20,000 bases of DNA. Source: Paulinella micropora. Its lineage: Eukaryota; Cercozoa; Imbricatea; Euglyphida; Paulinellidae. The position numbers were made by a program, and so were the translations under genes. Under the pieces are notes generated by a model. The model was not told where the DNA came from and ran no database searches. It worked only from the letters and a program-made list of their open reading frames with translations. Below are positions 8,675 to 16,909 of the stretch, piece after piece; within the stretch, counting starts at the first letter, position 1, and every line of letters begins with the position of its first letter. Location of the stretch: assembly GCA_019918135.1 (NCBI GenBank), contig WBZZ01004732.1:207501-227500 (forward strand), read 5' to 3'.

Positions 8675-9452
8675 TGTGTGCCTCCAATCTTTGCGGGCTA
8701 AGTATTTTTTTTATTTTCGCTATTGAAAATACCTTATCAATTAATTCATTTAATGTTTTCGCTCCATTCCCCTTTTGTTTAACATCTCCAACATTTTGGA
8801 GATACCCCATATACTCTTCATATCTAGCATAATCTGCTACTTTTCTTTTTACGTTTTCCACCTCACTTCCAACATCAATATTAAACCTTTTAATCATGTC
8901 AATAATCCACTTTGAAGTGTCTTTGTAATTTAATTTGTTATGACCATCATTATCTAGTCTCTTTTTTAAAGCCTGTGCTAACTCTTTTATGGTAATGGTT
9001 GGGTGATAAGTTTTTGAAAATCCAGAGATTAAAAATTGATTAATTTGTAAATTTTCAAGATGCTTACCCTTTTCTTCCGCTTTCTTTTTTTCCTTTTCAA
9101 GTTTTTCTTTATATTCTTCTGCTAATTTTTTCTGTTTTTCTAAAGACGTTGCCGTGGCTATAGCCATCTGAATATCTTGACTGGCTTTTTGTAAGTCTTT
9201 GAGACTCATCTTTTTAATGAATTTATCTGTATATCCTGCTAATTTCAGTGTTTCAATATCTTTCTGCTTTTGCTTTTTTTCTTCCTCATATTGCTCTTTC
9301 GTTTTCAATGGTGCTTCATCTCCTAAATTAGGTAAGGCTGGTGCTTGTGGTGGTGCTCCAAATGGTGGTGCTAATGGTGGTGCTTGTGGCGGTGCTTGTG
9401 GTTGTCCCTGTTGTTGTGGCATGATATATTGATACTGCTGTGGCGGTGGCAT
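8667..9452 (-). CDS. Pro/Gln-rich N-terminus plus coiled-coil protein
   Basis: A 261-residue protein counted from the ATG at 9452; an in-frame TTG at 9461 is less likely. Residues 1-45 are Pro, Gln and Ala repeats (PPQAPPLAPPFGAPPQAPA). Residues about 60-135 are a highly charged predicted coiled coil (EEYKEKLEKEKKKAEEKGK). The last 120 residues form a more ordered basic domain. The family is not recognised. Its place directly before the protease, which it overlaps by 8 bases, suggests a virion scaffold, internal protein or protease substrate. That is inference from position. Confidence 0.65.
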   Translation of the reverse strand: MPPPQQYQYIMPQQQGQPQAPPQAPPLAPPFGAPPQAPALPNLGDEAPLKTKEQYEEEKKQKQKDIETLKLAGYTDKFIKKMSLKDLQKASQDIQMAIATATSLEKQKKLAEEYKEKLEKEKKKAEEKGKHLENLQINQFLISGFSKTYHPTITIKELAQALKKRLDNDGHNKLNYKDTSKWIIDMIKRFNIDVGSEVENVKRKVADYARYEEYMGYLQNVGDVKQKGNGAKTLNELIDKVFSIAKIKKILSPQRLEAHNE

Positions 9453-9461
9453 AATAGCCAA

Positions 9462-10004
9462 TCATTGGTTCCTTTGCTGTTCGTATTGTAAATCCTCTAT
9501 GAGTTTTTGCTCCCTTCTTAGTTCTCTGTCTTTTTGTTCTTGTCGTTCCTTGATATCGGATAGTTCATTGCGGTGTATCTTTGCTAACTCATCCTTCCTT
9601 TCCTTCGCATCTGCTACGTCTTTTCGTTCTAGCCTTTTCTTTTCTTCTTCTAAATCCTCCCTTTTCTTCTTTTCCTTTTCTTCCTCGTCATGTATTAACT
9701 CATATTTCTTTTGTAAGTTGCTTTGTATTTGGTTTCGGTTCTCGTGTTCAAGACGATTGAAATCAGATTTGATTATTTTTTCTCTTGGTTTGCGGCTAGC
9801 TCTTTGCGACTTTGGTTTGCTAATATATTTCATAAAAAGTTTAACGATTTGTAATGTGCTTAAATCATTTGTTTTCTTACCAAAATTAAGATAATATTTT
9901 TTTCCCTTCTGGATAATATATGGCCTCCCGCTCTTATTTCTATAAACTCGTGGGGGTCTTACCTTAGCCTTTGATATTTTAGAATTGCGCTTCATGCTTC
10001 GCAT
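9462..10004 (-). CDS. Basic, coiled-coil protein of unknown function
   Basis: A 180-residue protein. Residues 1-80 are strongly basic (KRNSKISKAKVRPPRVYRN, SKPKSQRASRKPREK). Residues about 105-175 form a long charged helix (EEEKEKKKREDLEEEKKRL). A short ordered motif RPYIIQKGKKYYLNFGKK lies at about 27-44. The basic start suggests DNA or RNA binding inside the virion. The stop at 9462 lies 9 bases before the next ATG at 9452, so the two coiled-coil genes are likely read from one transcript. ATG at 10004 is used; ATG at 9995 is an equally good alternative. Confidence 0.6.
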   Translation of the reverse strand: MRSMKRNSKISKAKVRPPRVYRNKSGRPYIIQKGKKYYLNFGKKTNDLSTLQIVKLFMKYISKPKSQRASRKPREKIIKSDFNRLEHENRNQIQSNLQKKYELIHDEEEKEKKKREDLEEEKKRLERKDVADAKERKDELAKIHRNELSDIKERQEQKDRELRREQKLIEDLQYEQQRNQ

Positions 10005-10062
10005 TATCGCTTATTCTAAAACATCTATTTTTCTTTATTAAAAAAATTAATCTGTTTTCGAT

Positions 10063-10116
10063 GTTTGTAAAACACACGAAAATGAGTGAAACGAATGAGA
10101 GTGTGGATTTACAAAT
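10063..10116 (-). terminator. Imperfect palindrome between two late genes
   Basis: GTTTGTAAAACACAC (10063-10077) faces GTGTGGATTTACAAAT (10101-10116), giving stems TTTGTAAA/TTTACAAA and CACAC/GTGTG with a small bulge and a 23-base loop. It lies just downstream of the stop of the small basic gene on the minus strand. Giant viruses such as mimivirus use palindromes to mark mRNA 3' ends, so a transcript-end signal is plausible. Confidence 0.4.
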
Positions 10117-10120
10117 ATCT

Positions 10121-10438
10121 TTATCTAAACTTTACAGCACCTCCTCGTTGCTTACCATAACCAAGTTTTGCGGCAGTAGCACTAACACTACCAGCGTAAG
10201 GCACCCCAACACTACTCAACGCCCCCGCAGTCCTAGAGATTACCTTATTATCGCGAAGAAATTTATTAACAGCCAAGGCAGTTTTTCCGACCTTAGCCCA
10301 GTTAATCTTTCCTCCCTTTTGACCGCTCTTCTTGGATCTTGTCCGAGATACTTTTTTTCCTCCCTTCTGTGGCATTGATGGATTGTATCCGATGTTATAT
10401 CCTGATGGTTGTGAAATTATCACTGGTGATACTGGCAT
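10121..10438 (-). CDS. Small basic protein, possible virion core or protease substrate
   Basis: A 105-residue protein. The start MPVSPVIISQ at 10438 is chosen because TCTGTATTATAT directly precedes it, while the longer frame runs back into the ATPase gene. The middle is very basic and Gly-rich (GGKKVSRTRSKKSGQKGGK). The C-terminal half is small-residue rich and amphipathic (SVGVPYAGSVSATAAKLGYG) and ends in KQRGGAVKFR. Small basic proteins of this type occur next to capsid genes in PLVs and recall adenovirus core or pVI/pX-type proteins. No exact adenain cleavage consensus is visible. Function is inferred only. Confidence 0.6.
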   Translation of the reverse strand: MPVSPVIISQPSGYNIGYNPSMPQKGGKKVSRTRSKKSGQKGGKINWAKVGKTALAVNKFLRDNKVISRTAGALSSVGVPYAGSVSATAAKLGYGKQRGGAVKFR

Positions 10439-10478
10439 ATATAATACAGAAAAATAATTCATTACGAATTTTATTTTT

Positions 10479-11297
10479 TTACTTAAGACGATAAGCAAAG
10501 TTTTTGCGTAATTCATCATCAACACTTGAAACATAAAGAAAATTAAATTTCTCTTTCGTCGCCTCGTGATACTTTTGAAGAAAGTAATCAAAATTAAAAG
10601 ATAAGTCTAAGTGTTTATACACGAGTTCCATTTTGTCCTGAGACTGGCTTGGAAAGATTAATAGATAATCTAACTGCTTAATGGCTTCTGGCCGTAGGTC
10701 GTTCAGATACTGACTAGACATAATCACCTTTGATTTATAGTGTCTGTTCTTTTTTAACAAATCGCTTACGGACTTGTCTCTTAATCCATTTCCTAAATCA
10801 TCCAAAACAAAAACAACCTCTGGCGAAATATACTTGCTCGGTCGTTCTTTTGGTGCTTCATTTGTCTGTTTCTTTTCTTTTCCAAAATAGAGAAATTGTG
10901 GTTTCTCCATCGGTTCTTTATCATCCTGTTTTACTTCGCCTTCGTGCTCTTCATCCTGCCTGTTCAGTTTGTCCAACTCGTAATCAATAATATTCACACC
11001 ATCCGATTTAAGAAAGGTATATATTGCCATCGGGTTTCCCCTGTTCTTAAAGTGCTTAACCATTGCTTTATAAATGTAGTCCTTGTGTATGGTTGAAGCG
11101 ATAATAACAATACGAGTTTTTCTGTCTGTTGTCCGTTTCAGTATTTCAAAGAGTGCTGTTGTTTTCCCGCTCTTCTTACGAGCGAGAAGAAATATGTTGG
11201 CATACGGCTCATTAAATAATTTATAGCCCTTGGCTTTTTTATTTCCATCACCCTCTTGTTTTACTGGCTTCACCTTAATGCTATTGATTTTTTCCAT
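10479..11297 (-). CDS. FtsK/HerA-type (A32-like) genome packaging ATPase
   Basis: A 272-residue P-loop ATPase expected to pump DNA into the capsid. Walker A is ARKKSGKT (residues 39-46), with Ala in place of the first Gly, which is tolerated in A32-like ATPases. Walker B is VVFVLDDLG (161-169). A downstream SSQYLNDL segment (194-201) fits the sensor/arginine-finger region. A Lys/Glu-rich insert (residues about 110-155) separates the two Walker motifs and probably forms a surface loop. Start MEKINS at 11297 is preferred over the upstream in-frame codon at 11327 because CTTAATATATAAG directly precedes it. It begins 8 bases after the stop of the upstream gene. Confidence 0.88.
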   Translation of the reverse strand: MEKINSIKVKPVKQEGDGNKKAKGYKLFNEPYANIFLLARKKSGKTTALFEILKRTTDRKTRIVIIASTIHKDYIYKAMVKHFKNRGNPMAIYTFLKSDGVNIIDYELDKLNRQDEEHEGEVKQDDKEPMEKPQFLYFGKEKKQTNEAPKERPSKYISPEVVFVLDDLGNGLRDKSVSDLLKKNRHYKSKVIMSSQYLNDLRPEAIKQLDYLLIFPSQSQDKMELVYKHLDLSFNFDYFLQKYHEATKEKFNFLYVSSVDDELRKNFAYRLK

Positions 11298-11305
11298 CTT
11301 ATATA

Positions 11306-11686
11306 TTAAGCGAGAAACTCTAGGCACACAACAATTCTTCCCGCTAAATTTCCTGTATCAATATTTCCGCTGTCAGTTTCAAGGACTTTAAATGTATATT
11401 GTCCGTCAGTCCATCCTACAACACCCAAATTATAACCGAGATTTGAAATGTTTGCTGTAGTGCTGTCCGCAAATGTTCCAATAATTCCAATTCTGTCCAT
11501 ATAAAGAATTCTGGTTTTCGTCTCTGTCTGGTCGTTCATATAGTGAATAAATTTTACATTCATTTTGGTGGGTGTGAATGACATTTGAATATTTTTATTA
11601 AATGTTTTGCTTCCTCCAGCAAAATCATTGCTTAGAAAAATAATCTTTTGGTATTTATAGTCAGTCATGGTTATATTACTACTCAT
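11306..11686 (-). CDS. Small beta-rich protein of unknown function
   Basis: About 126 residues from ATG 11686. A second ATG at 11668 (MTDYKYQKI) is directly preceded by AGTAATATAACC and may be the true start, giving 120 residues. The sequence is nearly all predicted strands (KIIFLSNDFAGGSKTFN, RILYMDRIGIIGTF, GRIVVCLEFLA) and could be a single small jelly roll or sandwich. Its place between the ATPase and a membrane protein suggests a minor virion protein. I do not recognise a family. Confidence 0.55.
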   Translation of the reverse strand: MSSNITMTDYKYQKIIFLSNDFAGGSKTFNKNIQMSFTPTKMNVKFIHYMNDQTETKTRILYMDRIGIIGTFADSTTANISNLGYNLGVVGWTDGQYTFKVLETDSGNIDTGNLAGRIVVCLEFLA

Positions 11687-11912
11687 AAACTTTTTAATAA
11701 TCAAAATATTTTCGCGGACTGCCTGCGACTTTTACTCACGGATAAGTGAAAAAAAGAATATAAGTTGTGTTTATTGTATCCAGAGCGGGATTAACTCAAA
11801 AATCAAATGTATTTACAAACCGATGTCAGATTGGTGTATAAGTTTTGATGAAGCCCTGCCTTTAATGTGCTCAAATGATGATATGTGGTATAAAATACAT
11901 ACCTATGAATGT
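11687..11912. other. Intergenic stretch without a convincing gene
   Basis: Short open frames exist on both strands: plus strand through 11924 and about 37 codons on the minus strand beginning near 11898. Neither has a promoter motif or recognisable sequence. It could be remnant coding DNA. Confidence 0.4.
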
Positions 11913-12221
11913 TCATTTCTTTGAAGAAGGCGATGGAAGGCAAATCCCAATCAAAAGTGTTAAAATACCGACATAAGTATTAGCAACCTCACAAGGTAAG
12001 TTCTTTTCAGATAGCCTTACGATACAAAGGGTGATGATGGAGATAATGATACCCATTTGAAATAAGTATTTAATAAGTCGGCTGTCGGTTGGTCTGTTTT
12101 TTATACAACAACAATTCCAGTTATCTTCCAATTCGTGCTCTACTTTTTTTTCCTCAGTCTTTAGTTCTACTTCAAGAACACGGGACTTTAATTCTGGAGT
12201 TAGTTCGCCATCCATATCCAT
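11913..12221 (-). CDS. Small two-TM membrane protein
   Basis: 102 residues from ATG 12221; the frame runs further up but only to a TTG. The N-terminus is acidic and includes an unusual WNCCCIKN cluster at about residue 35-42. Two hydrophobic helices follow (LFQMGIIISIITLCIVRL, about 53-70, and TYVGILTLLIGICL, about 82-95). The C-terminus is PSPSSKK. The pattern of two helices with a Cys-containing loop (CEVANTY) and a PSP tail recurs, to my memory, in small proteins of PLVs and giant viruses. It may be an internal-membrane or vertex protein. It begins 34 bases after the fibre stop. Confidence 0.6.
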   Translation of the reverse strand: MDMDGELTPELKSRVLEVELKTEEKKVEHELEDNWNCCCIKNRPTDSRLIKYLFQMGIIISIITLCIVRLSEKNLPCEVANTYVGILTLLIGICLPSPSSKK

Positions 12222-12255
12222 AATAGGCGGGGGTCTATGAAGTCTAGTTGTATTA

Positions 12256-15200
12256 TTAGCAATTGGTTGGATATACAACGGCTCGTATTTCTGCTAGTTG
12301 GTTGGTTAAATCTTGTAATATATTAAGTAAAGTTTTATTTTCTTTTTCTAAATTAATCACTTTTTTCGCCATAATATTATGTTGAAATCCGCTGACCAAT
12401 ACAGGTATAACGTCAGTGTATGTTACGCCTTCAAGGTAGCCTTCTCCATCCTCTGCTTTCATTCCACTTTCAGATACAAATTCAGGAAATATTTTTTTAA
12501 CTTCGTCAGCAATAAATCCGTGGTTCTTTTTTTCTTTCTTTTCATCTGATTTCCAATAATACGAACAGCAGTTTATTTTTGTTAGTTTCTCGCAACAATC
12601 CCCGCAGTCTAATGTTTTTATATCTGCTTTTAATCTCCTATCCGAGGAGTTTGTCCAAGCACCATTAAGCGGAATATAATTATAACTGCCTGACGGCTCA
12701 CCAGTAGTAGAGTTTGAAGTAGTCCAAGCATGAAGCAAACCAGTTGAAGAAACAATTACACCATAATTCGTATATCCTCCCGATTTAAAAAATAGTTGCG
12801 GGTCGTTAGTAGAAGCGGGTCTTTTTCGTACTAATAAATTACCGCTTGATGCTGTTGGGATGACTACCTCTCCCGATGTATTAATGTTCATTGCCTCAGT
12901 GTAAGATATATTGTTTCCAACCGCTGTTCCTGAATTATAATAAAAAGTGAGTTTTACACCTTTTTGAATTAGAAAGTTAGACGACGCAGAAGATGATTTC
13001 CAGTTCGTGCCGTCAAAATAAGCATCAAAACTTAAATTGACATTGTCGTGTGCCCAGTTCAATAATTGAAATGTTGGATAATCATCTGTTGATATTACCG
13101 CCTGTAAGTGTGCTCCTCCGATATTACTTGCTGTTCCATATAATTCTAATCCGCCCGTTGCTCCATTTACTTTCGTTGTTCTGCCGATAATTATCGGACG
13201 GCTTACATTTGATACATCTTTACTTGTTGTTATTTTATCGCTCGTTGCTAATGTCGTTGTCGATATCCCCGCATTTGCCGTTATTAATCCACTCGCGGTT
13301 GCCGTTGTTGTTGATATACCCGCATTTGCCGTTATTAATCCACTCGCCGTTAGTGTTGTCGTTGATACTCCCGCATTTGCTGTTATTAATCCACTCGCGG
13401 TTGCCGTTGTTGTTGATATCCCCGCATTTGCCGTTATTAATCCACTCGCGGTTGCTGTTGTTGTTGATATACCCGCGGTTGAAGTAATTGTTGTTCCTGT
13501 TATTGTTCCGCCATTTGTTATATTGTTTGAGTTCATATCTAAGGCACCATAAAACCGCATACCGCCAGCATTGTTAAAACGGACAATGTCAGACGAAGCA
13601 CTTTTATTATCTAAAAGTTTTGAAATATAAAGTCCCGCCCCTTTTGCATCAAATGCTACATTCGTGAATACATAACCTCGTTGGTTCGCGGTTCCACTTG
13701 TAGCAGTATTTAGAGTAAATAAGAAATACTGATAATCACCTGATGTCTGTGAAAAGAATATATCTCCTCCATTTTGGTTTAATATCCTCGCCCCATTATA
13801 TGTTATATTTCCGCCATTAGTGATAGTTTGACTATTAAAATCAGCATTGTTCGTTAAAGTTAGATATTTTATCACAGTGCTCGCCCCATTAAATGTTTTG
13901 CTTCCTGTTATGGTTTGGTCTGTTGTTAGTTTTACATTTTGCCCGTCCAATGTGTCCGCATAACCTTTTGTCGCTCCGTCCGTCGCTAATGTCGGAGTTC
14001 CAAGGTTGGCTATTTTGCTACTATTACAATCTTGCCCCGAAGCATTTACCCAACCGACGATTGTCCCGTCAATAATAAAACTTATTTTTTTCGCAGAAAT
14101 TTCAAAGTTGTAATATGTTGCAGTTTTCATATCCAAACTAGCAATTGACCCAATATTACTGGTAGAATTGAAAACAATAAATGTGCCCTTTGTTGTTGAA
14201 TTGATTGAATTTCCCGTTATTTCAACACCACTGCTATATGTCTTAATTCCTGCTATGGTTTGGTTTCCTGTTAGTTTCACATTTTGCCCGTCTAATGTAT
14301 CTACATAACTTTTGTTTGCTCCGTCCGTTGTTGCTGATGGTGTGGCTAAGTTTGTTATTTTGTTGTTATTCAAAGATAGTGTAGTGCCAGTTGCGGTTAT
14401 AATTACATTATTGCCTGAATATAACTCAACATACGAACCAGTTATTTGTATCGGATACCAAGTCGCTGTTGCTGTCTTTTGTGCGGCAATCATTCCTATT
14501 TTTGTATCAAAGGCTATGCCGATGCCGTCAAAAGTAGTTGGATTGGACGAACCACTTACTTCTAAAGTTGAAGTAAATTTTTTATTCCCCGCTATGGTTT
14601 GGTCTCCTGTTAGTTTAACGACAGAAGTGTCAAGAGTAGAAACATCCACACCATCAACAAGATTAACATTTGTTATGCTTTGACTTTTCATATCAATCCC
14701 AGCACTAGCATTTATTATGTTGCTGAATGTTTTGGTTCCTGCTATGGTTTGGTCTCCTGTTAGTTTGACGACTGCGGTATCAAGGGCAGAAACATCAATA
14801 CCATCAACATTACCAACATTTGTAATTGCAAAACCTCCCATATTTAAACTACCCGTCATAGCCGTTGTGCCGTCCTTTGCTAGTTTGGTGTCGGTATATG
14901 CTTTTGTTGAAGCATCGCCGTCATAGAATGGTGCTGGAAGCCCGCTGATTGCTGTCGTGCTGTTAAAATTTAAAACATTATTTGTCAATGTCATTCCACC
15001 CCCTGTTGTTGGAGCAAAAAGTATGGACGAGCCTACAAAAGATAATGGATAGCCCGTTGCTCCACCTGCCTCCGAAGAATAGATAGAGCCCATATTATTG
15101 TTATAATTAAAAAATAATTTGCCTGTGTTTAATGGATTTGAGTCTTTTACGGCCACATAAGTAGTAAATGTTTTATTCCCTGTTATGGTTTGGTCTCCCG

Positions 15201-15690
15201 TTAGTTTTACCACCGAAGTGTCAAGAGCCGAAACATCAACACCATCAACAAGATTAACATTTGTTATGTTAAATCCTCCCATATTTAAATCTCCAAACAT
15301 CATGGCGGTGCCATCTAATCTTATAAATGGAGAGTTTGTATTGCGCCATTGGCCTGTTGAATAAATGAGCAGTTGGTTATCGGCGGGTGTGCCTGTAATC
15401 AAAACATCGCTGTGTGTATTAATTGAGCCGTCCGCTGACACTTTCGCATTGTTCGCTATGTGCTCTGTTATCCAATCATCAACATCTTTGGTATTTAGTA
15501 AATTAACTCCCGTTATGTTCAAATTACCACCCATACTAATGTTGCCGAATTCATCCACATTTATCGGAAAGGTTTTATTTACCCAGTTTATTGAGTTATA
15601 TGTTAGATAACTATTCATAGCAATTGGTGCTGTTATGACTACATCAGAGAGTGTATCAATTGCCGATTGTTGTATTTCTCCATTTACCAT
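12256..15690 (-). CDS. Giant modular fibre protein with C-terminal peptidase S74 chaperone domain
   Basis: A 1144-residue phage-tail-fibre-like protein, probably the receptor-binding spike. The N-terminal two thirds contain five copies of a VKLTGDQTIxGxKTF module between about residues 160 and 605, with linking motifs such as GFxITNVxxVDGVDVS and DGxxKxYxDTLDGQN that typify trimeric beta-helical fibres. Residues about 740-815 are a four-copy 17-residue array. The C-terminus from residue 1014 (NSSDRRLKADIKTL) is a peptidase S74 intramolecular chaperone: it carries the SDxRLK start, the HGFIADEV core and a terminal coiled coil (NLEKENKTLLNILQDLTNQL). S74 domains assist trimerisation and then cleave themselves off. 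An unusual CGDCC and INCC cluster lies inside this domain. The frame lacks its N-terminus, which lies in another frame upstream (15656-16069). Confidence 0.88.
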   Translation of the reverse strand: MVNGEIQQSAIDTLSDVVITAPIAMNSYLTYNSINWVNKTFPINVDEFGNISMGGNLNITGVNLLNTKDVDDWITEHIANNAKVSADGSINTHSDVLITGTPADNQLLIYSTGQWRNTNSPFIRLDGTAMMFGDLNMGGFNITNVNLVDGVDVSALDTSVVKLTGDQTITGNKTFTTYVAVKDSNPLNTGKLFFNYNNNMGSIYSSEAGGATGYPLSFVGSSILFAPTTGGGMTLTNNVLNFNSTTAISGLPAPFYDGDASTKAYTDTKLAKDGTTAMTGSLNMGGFAITNVGNVDGIDVSALDTAVVKLTGDQTIAGTKTFSNIINASAGIDMKSQSITNVNLVDGVDVSTLDTSVVKLTGDQTIAGNKKFTSTLEVSGSSNPTTFDGIGIAFDTKIGMIAAQKTATATWYPIQITGSYVELYSGNNVIITATGTTLSLNNNKITNLATPSATTDGANKSYVDTLDGQNVKLTGNQTIAGIKTYSSGVEITGNSINSTTKGTFIVFNSTSNIGSIASLDMKTATYYNFEISAKKISFIIDGTIVGWVNASGQDCNSSKIANLGTPTLATDGATKGYADTLDGQNVKLTTDQTITGSKTFNGASTVIKYLTLTNNADFNSQTITNGGNITYNGARILNQNGGDIFFSQTSGDYQYFLFTLNTATSGTANQRGYVFTNVAFDAKGAGLYISKLLDNKSASSDIVRFNNAGGMRFYGALDMNSNNITNGGTITGTTITSTAGISTTTATASGLITANAGISTTTATASGLITANAGVSTTTLTASGLITANAGISTTTATASGLITANAGISTTTLATSDKITTSKDVSNVSRPIIIGRTTKVNGATGGLELYGTASNIGGAHLQAVISTDDYPTFQLLNWAHDNVNLSFDAYFDGTNWKSSSASSNFLIQKGVKLTFYYNSGTAVGNNISYTEAMNINTSGEVVIPTASSGNLLVRKRPASTNDPQLFFKSGGYTNYGVIVSSTGLLHAWTTSNSTTGEPSGSYNYIPLNGAWTNSSDRRLKADIKTLDCGDCCEKLTKINCCSYYWKSDEKKEKKNHGFIADEVKKIFPEFVSESGMKAEDGEGYLEGVTYTDVIPVLVSGFQHNIMAKKVINLEKENKTLLNILQDLTNQLAEIRAVVYPTNC
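13268..13471 (-). repeat. Four tandem 51-nt repeats inside the fibre gene
   Basis: Four near-identical 51-bp units begin at 13268, 13319, 13370 and 13421, with degenerate partial units on both sides. Each encodes 17 residues (AGISTTTATASGLITAN). The period keeps the frame, so copy number could vary without breaking the gene. Confidence 0.9.
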
Positions 15691-16069
15691 CTACATCATT
15701 ATATGTTAAGTATTGCCCGACCGCTGGTGCGGATATGTTTGTGTCTATGAGATTGTATAGACTGGTTTGGTGCGGATTACTTGTATTGGAGCGGTGTTGA
15801 GTTGAGGCTTTGACTTCGTCGTTGTCCCTTACTCGTTGCTCTGTGTAGTATAAATTTTTTCCTTCTTTGACATCTGTTGTTGATTTTAAAGCGAGCCGTG
15901 TATCAAAGCGGTTATCAGTGAAATAAAGATTTACGGGTTCGGCATCTTCTGGCACTCTGTCTGTGTTTAAACCAATAATATTAGTGTTGGTAAGGTCTAA
16001 GTTTTTTATGTCTATACTATCAACAGCAATTTCTGATAAACCTAGTAAGGATTTATATTGACTACCCAT
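15656..16069 (-). CDS. N-terminal part of the fibre protein, frame-separated
   Basis: 137 residues. EPVNLYFTDNRFDTRLALKS followed by TTDVKEGKNLYYTEQRVRD is the repeated phage fibre motif (TTDxxEGxNLYYT). The last module (ISAPAVGQYLTYNDVDGKW) mirrors the first module of the following frame (ITAPIAMNSYLTYNSINW). The two frames overlap by 35 bases and differ by one position. The module pattern would be continuous if a single base were in excess near 15660-15680. The start is supported by TATAATATACA directly before the ATG at 16069. Either one long fibre gene broken by an indel, or two overlapping genes with programmed frameshifting; the former is more likely given indels elsewhere. Confidence 0.8.
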   Translation of the reverse strand: MGSQYKSLLGLSEIAVDSIDIKNLDLTNTNIIGLNTDRVPEDAEPVNLYFTDNRFDTRLALKSTTDVKEGKNLYYTEQRVRDNDEVKASTQHRSNTSNPHQTSLYNLIDTNISAPAVGQYLTYNDVDGKWRNTTIGN

Positions 16070-16129
16070 TGTATATTATAATAAATAATTAATTTGTAAA
16101 TACTAAAAATATATTAATCTTAGTATAGA
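16070..16129. promoter_or_regulatory. Divergent promoter region
   Basis: A 60-bp AT-rich spacer between the fibre (-) and a charged-protein gene (+). TATAATATACA abuts the minus ATG, and TAGTATAGA (16121-16129) abuts the plus ATG at 16130. Confidence 0.5.
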
Positions 16130-16648
16130 ATGCCGTCCGCTGAAGCAAGTCGTAAGAATTGGGGTAGTGCTGTGGAAGGAATAAAAGCGAAAGCAAAACA
16201 ACGAAAGATGGAGCATGCCAAAAATGTATTGGCTCAATATAGAAATGCTGTAAAGCAAGAAGACGAAGATATGGAGGAACGAATAAAACAAATTGAAGAA
16301 AAGAACTTGGCTAAGGATATTATTACTGAACATGATAATGATAGCCCAGAGGAAAAGAGTGAGAGTGAGGACGAGGTTGATTTCACTGATATAATTGCCG
16401 AAAAGATGGCTAAGATGAAAATTAAAAGAGCGAAGGCGGAGACTAAGAGAGCGAAGAAGAGCAAGAAGATAGAGCCCGAGCTAGAGAGTGAAGAAAGCGA
16501 AAGTGAGAGTAGTGAAGAAGAAACACCAAAACCAAAGAAAGGTAAGGGTAAAAAATCAAGTAGTGTAAGTGTAAAGGTATATAATCAGTCTTCAGGTGCT
16601 AAGAAAGAAAAAAATAATGATGTTGAAAAATGCTTTTTAAAATTCTAA
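16130..16648 (+). CDS. Highly charged protein of unknown function
   Basis: 172 residues, almost all Lys, Glu, Ser, Ala and Asp. Residues 1-65 are a basic helix (GSAVEGIKAKAKQRKMEHAK) running into an acidic coiled coil. Residues about 75-90 contain an ordered VDFTDIIAEKMAKMKIK motif. After it come a Ser/Glu tract (ELESEESESESSEEE) and a lysine-rich tail. The composition suggests a disordered nucleic-acid- or histone-interacting protein, possibly a phosphorylated core protein. No family is recognised. Start set by TAGTATAGA immediately upstream. It ends 4 bases from the convergent frameshifted gene 16653-16909. Confidence 0.65.
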   Translation: MPSAEASRKNWGSAVEGIKAKAKQRKMEHAKNVLAQYRNAVKQEDEDMEERIKQIEEKNLAKDIITEHDNDSPEEKSESEDEVDFTDIIAEKMAKMKIKRAKAETKRAKKSKKIEPELESEESESESSEEETPKPKKGKGKKSSSVSVKVYNQSSGAKKEKNNDVEKCFLKF

Positions 16649-16652
16649 GATA

Positions 16653-16909
16653 TTACCAGAGATAGTGATAAGAATAATAATTACTATACTCTGGATTATT
16701 ATAAGTTAATTCACCTTTTGAATTTTTTATAGCCTTTGCTCTTGCTCTATAATTTTTTCTTCTTACTTTATCTAAATGGTCTAAATGTGAATATAGTCCT
16801 ATGCGGTCTTTATAATGTTCATATCTAGTATCACCAAAATTGATAACCTTACCTTTTGGACTAATGACTTTATATTTTTATTCTTAATGTTGGACTTTAA
16901 AAATCTCAT
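16653..16909 (-). pseudogene. DUF5754-like small viral protein, single-base frameshift
   Basis: Not visible as one open frame. From ATG 16909 the minus strand reads MRFLKSNIKNKN, then must shift by one base in an AAA run near 16865. After this it reads KVISPKGKVINFGDTRYEHY, then LYSHLDHLDKVRRKNYRARA, and ends ESxNYYSYHYLW-like at the TAA 16653-16655. The total of 257 bases is one short of 86 codons, as a one-base deletion predicts. The INFGDxRYExY ... YSHLDH ... RRxxYRAR pattern matches, from memory, the DUF5754 family of nucleocytoplasmic large DNA viruses and PLVs, function unknown. The start is supported by its ATG sharing a 10-bp promoter with the integrase. Confidence 0.75.

Noticed and set aside
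9499..9894. Plus-strand open frame rich in Ser, Phe and Cys
   Set aside because: It is the antisense of the Lys/Glu coiled-coil gene 9462-10004; Glu and Lys codons read backwards give Ser/Phe/Leu. No promoter motif.
11667..11924. Plus-strand 85-codon frame
   Set aside because: It overlaps the promoter and start of the beta-rich gene, has no TATA-type start motif and no recognisable sequence.
13268..13471. CRISPR-like array
   Set aside because: The repeats are contiguous without unique spacers and encode in-frame protein.
13209..13487. Plus-strand frame with Leu/Pro/His repeats
   Set aside because: It mirrors the 51-nt fibre repeats on the opposite strand and has no independent support.
14312..14926. 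Two plus-strand frames with Val/Ser/Pro repeats
   Set aside because: Antisense of the VKLTGDQTI fibre modules; repeats follow the fibre periodicity.
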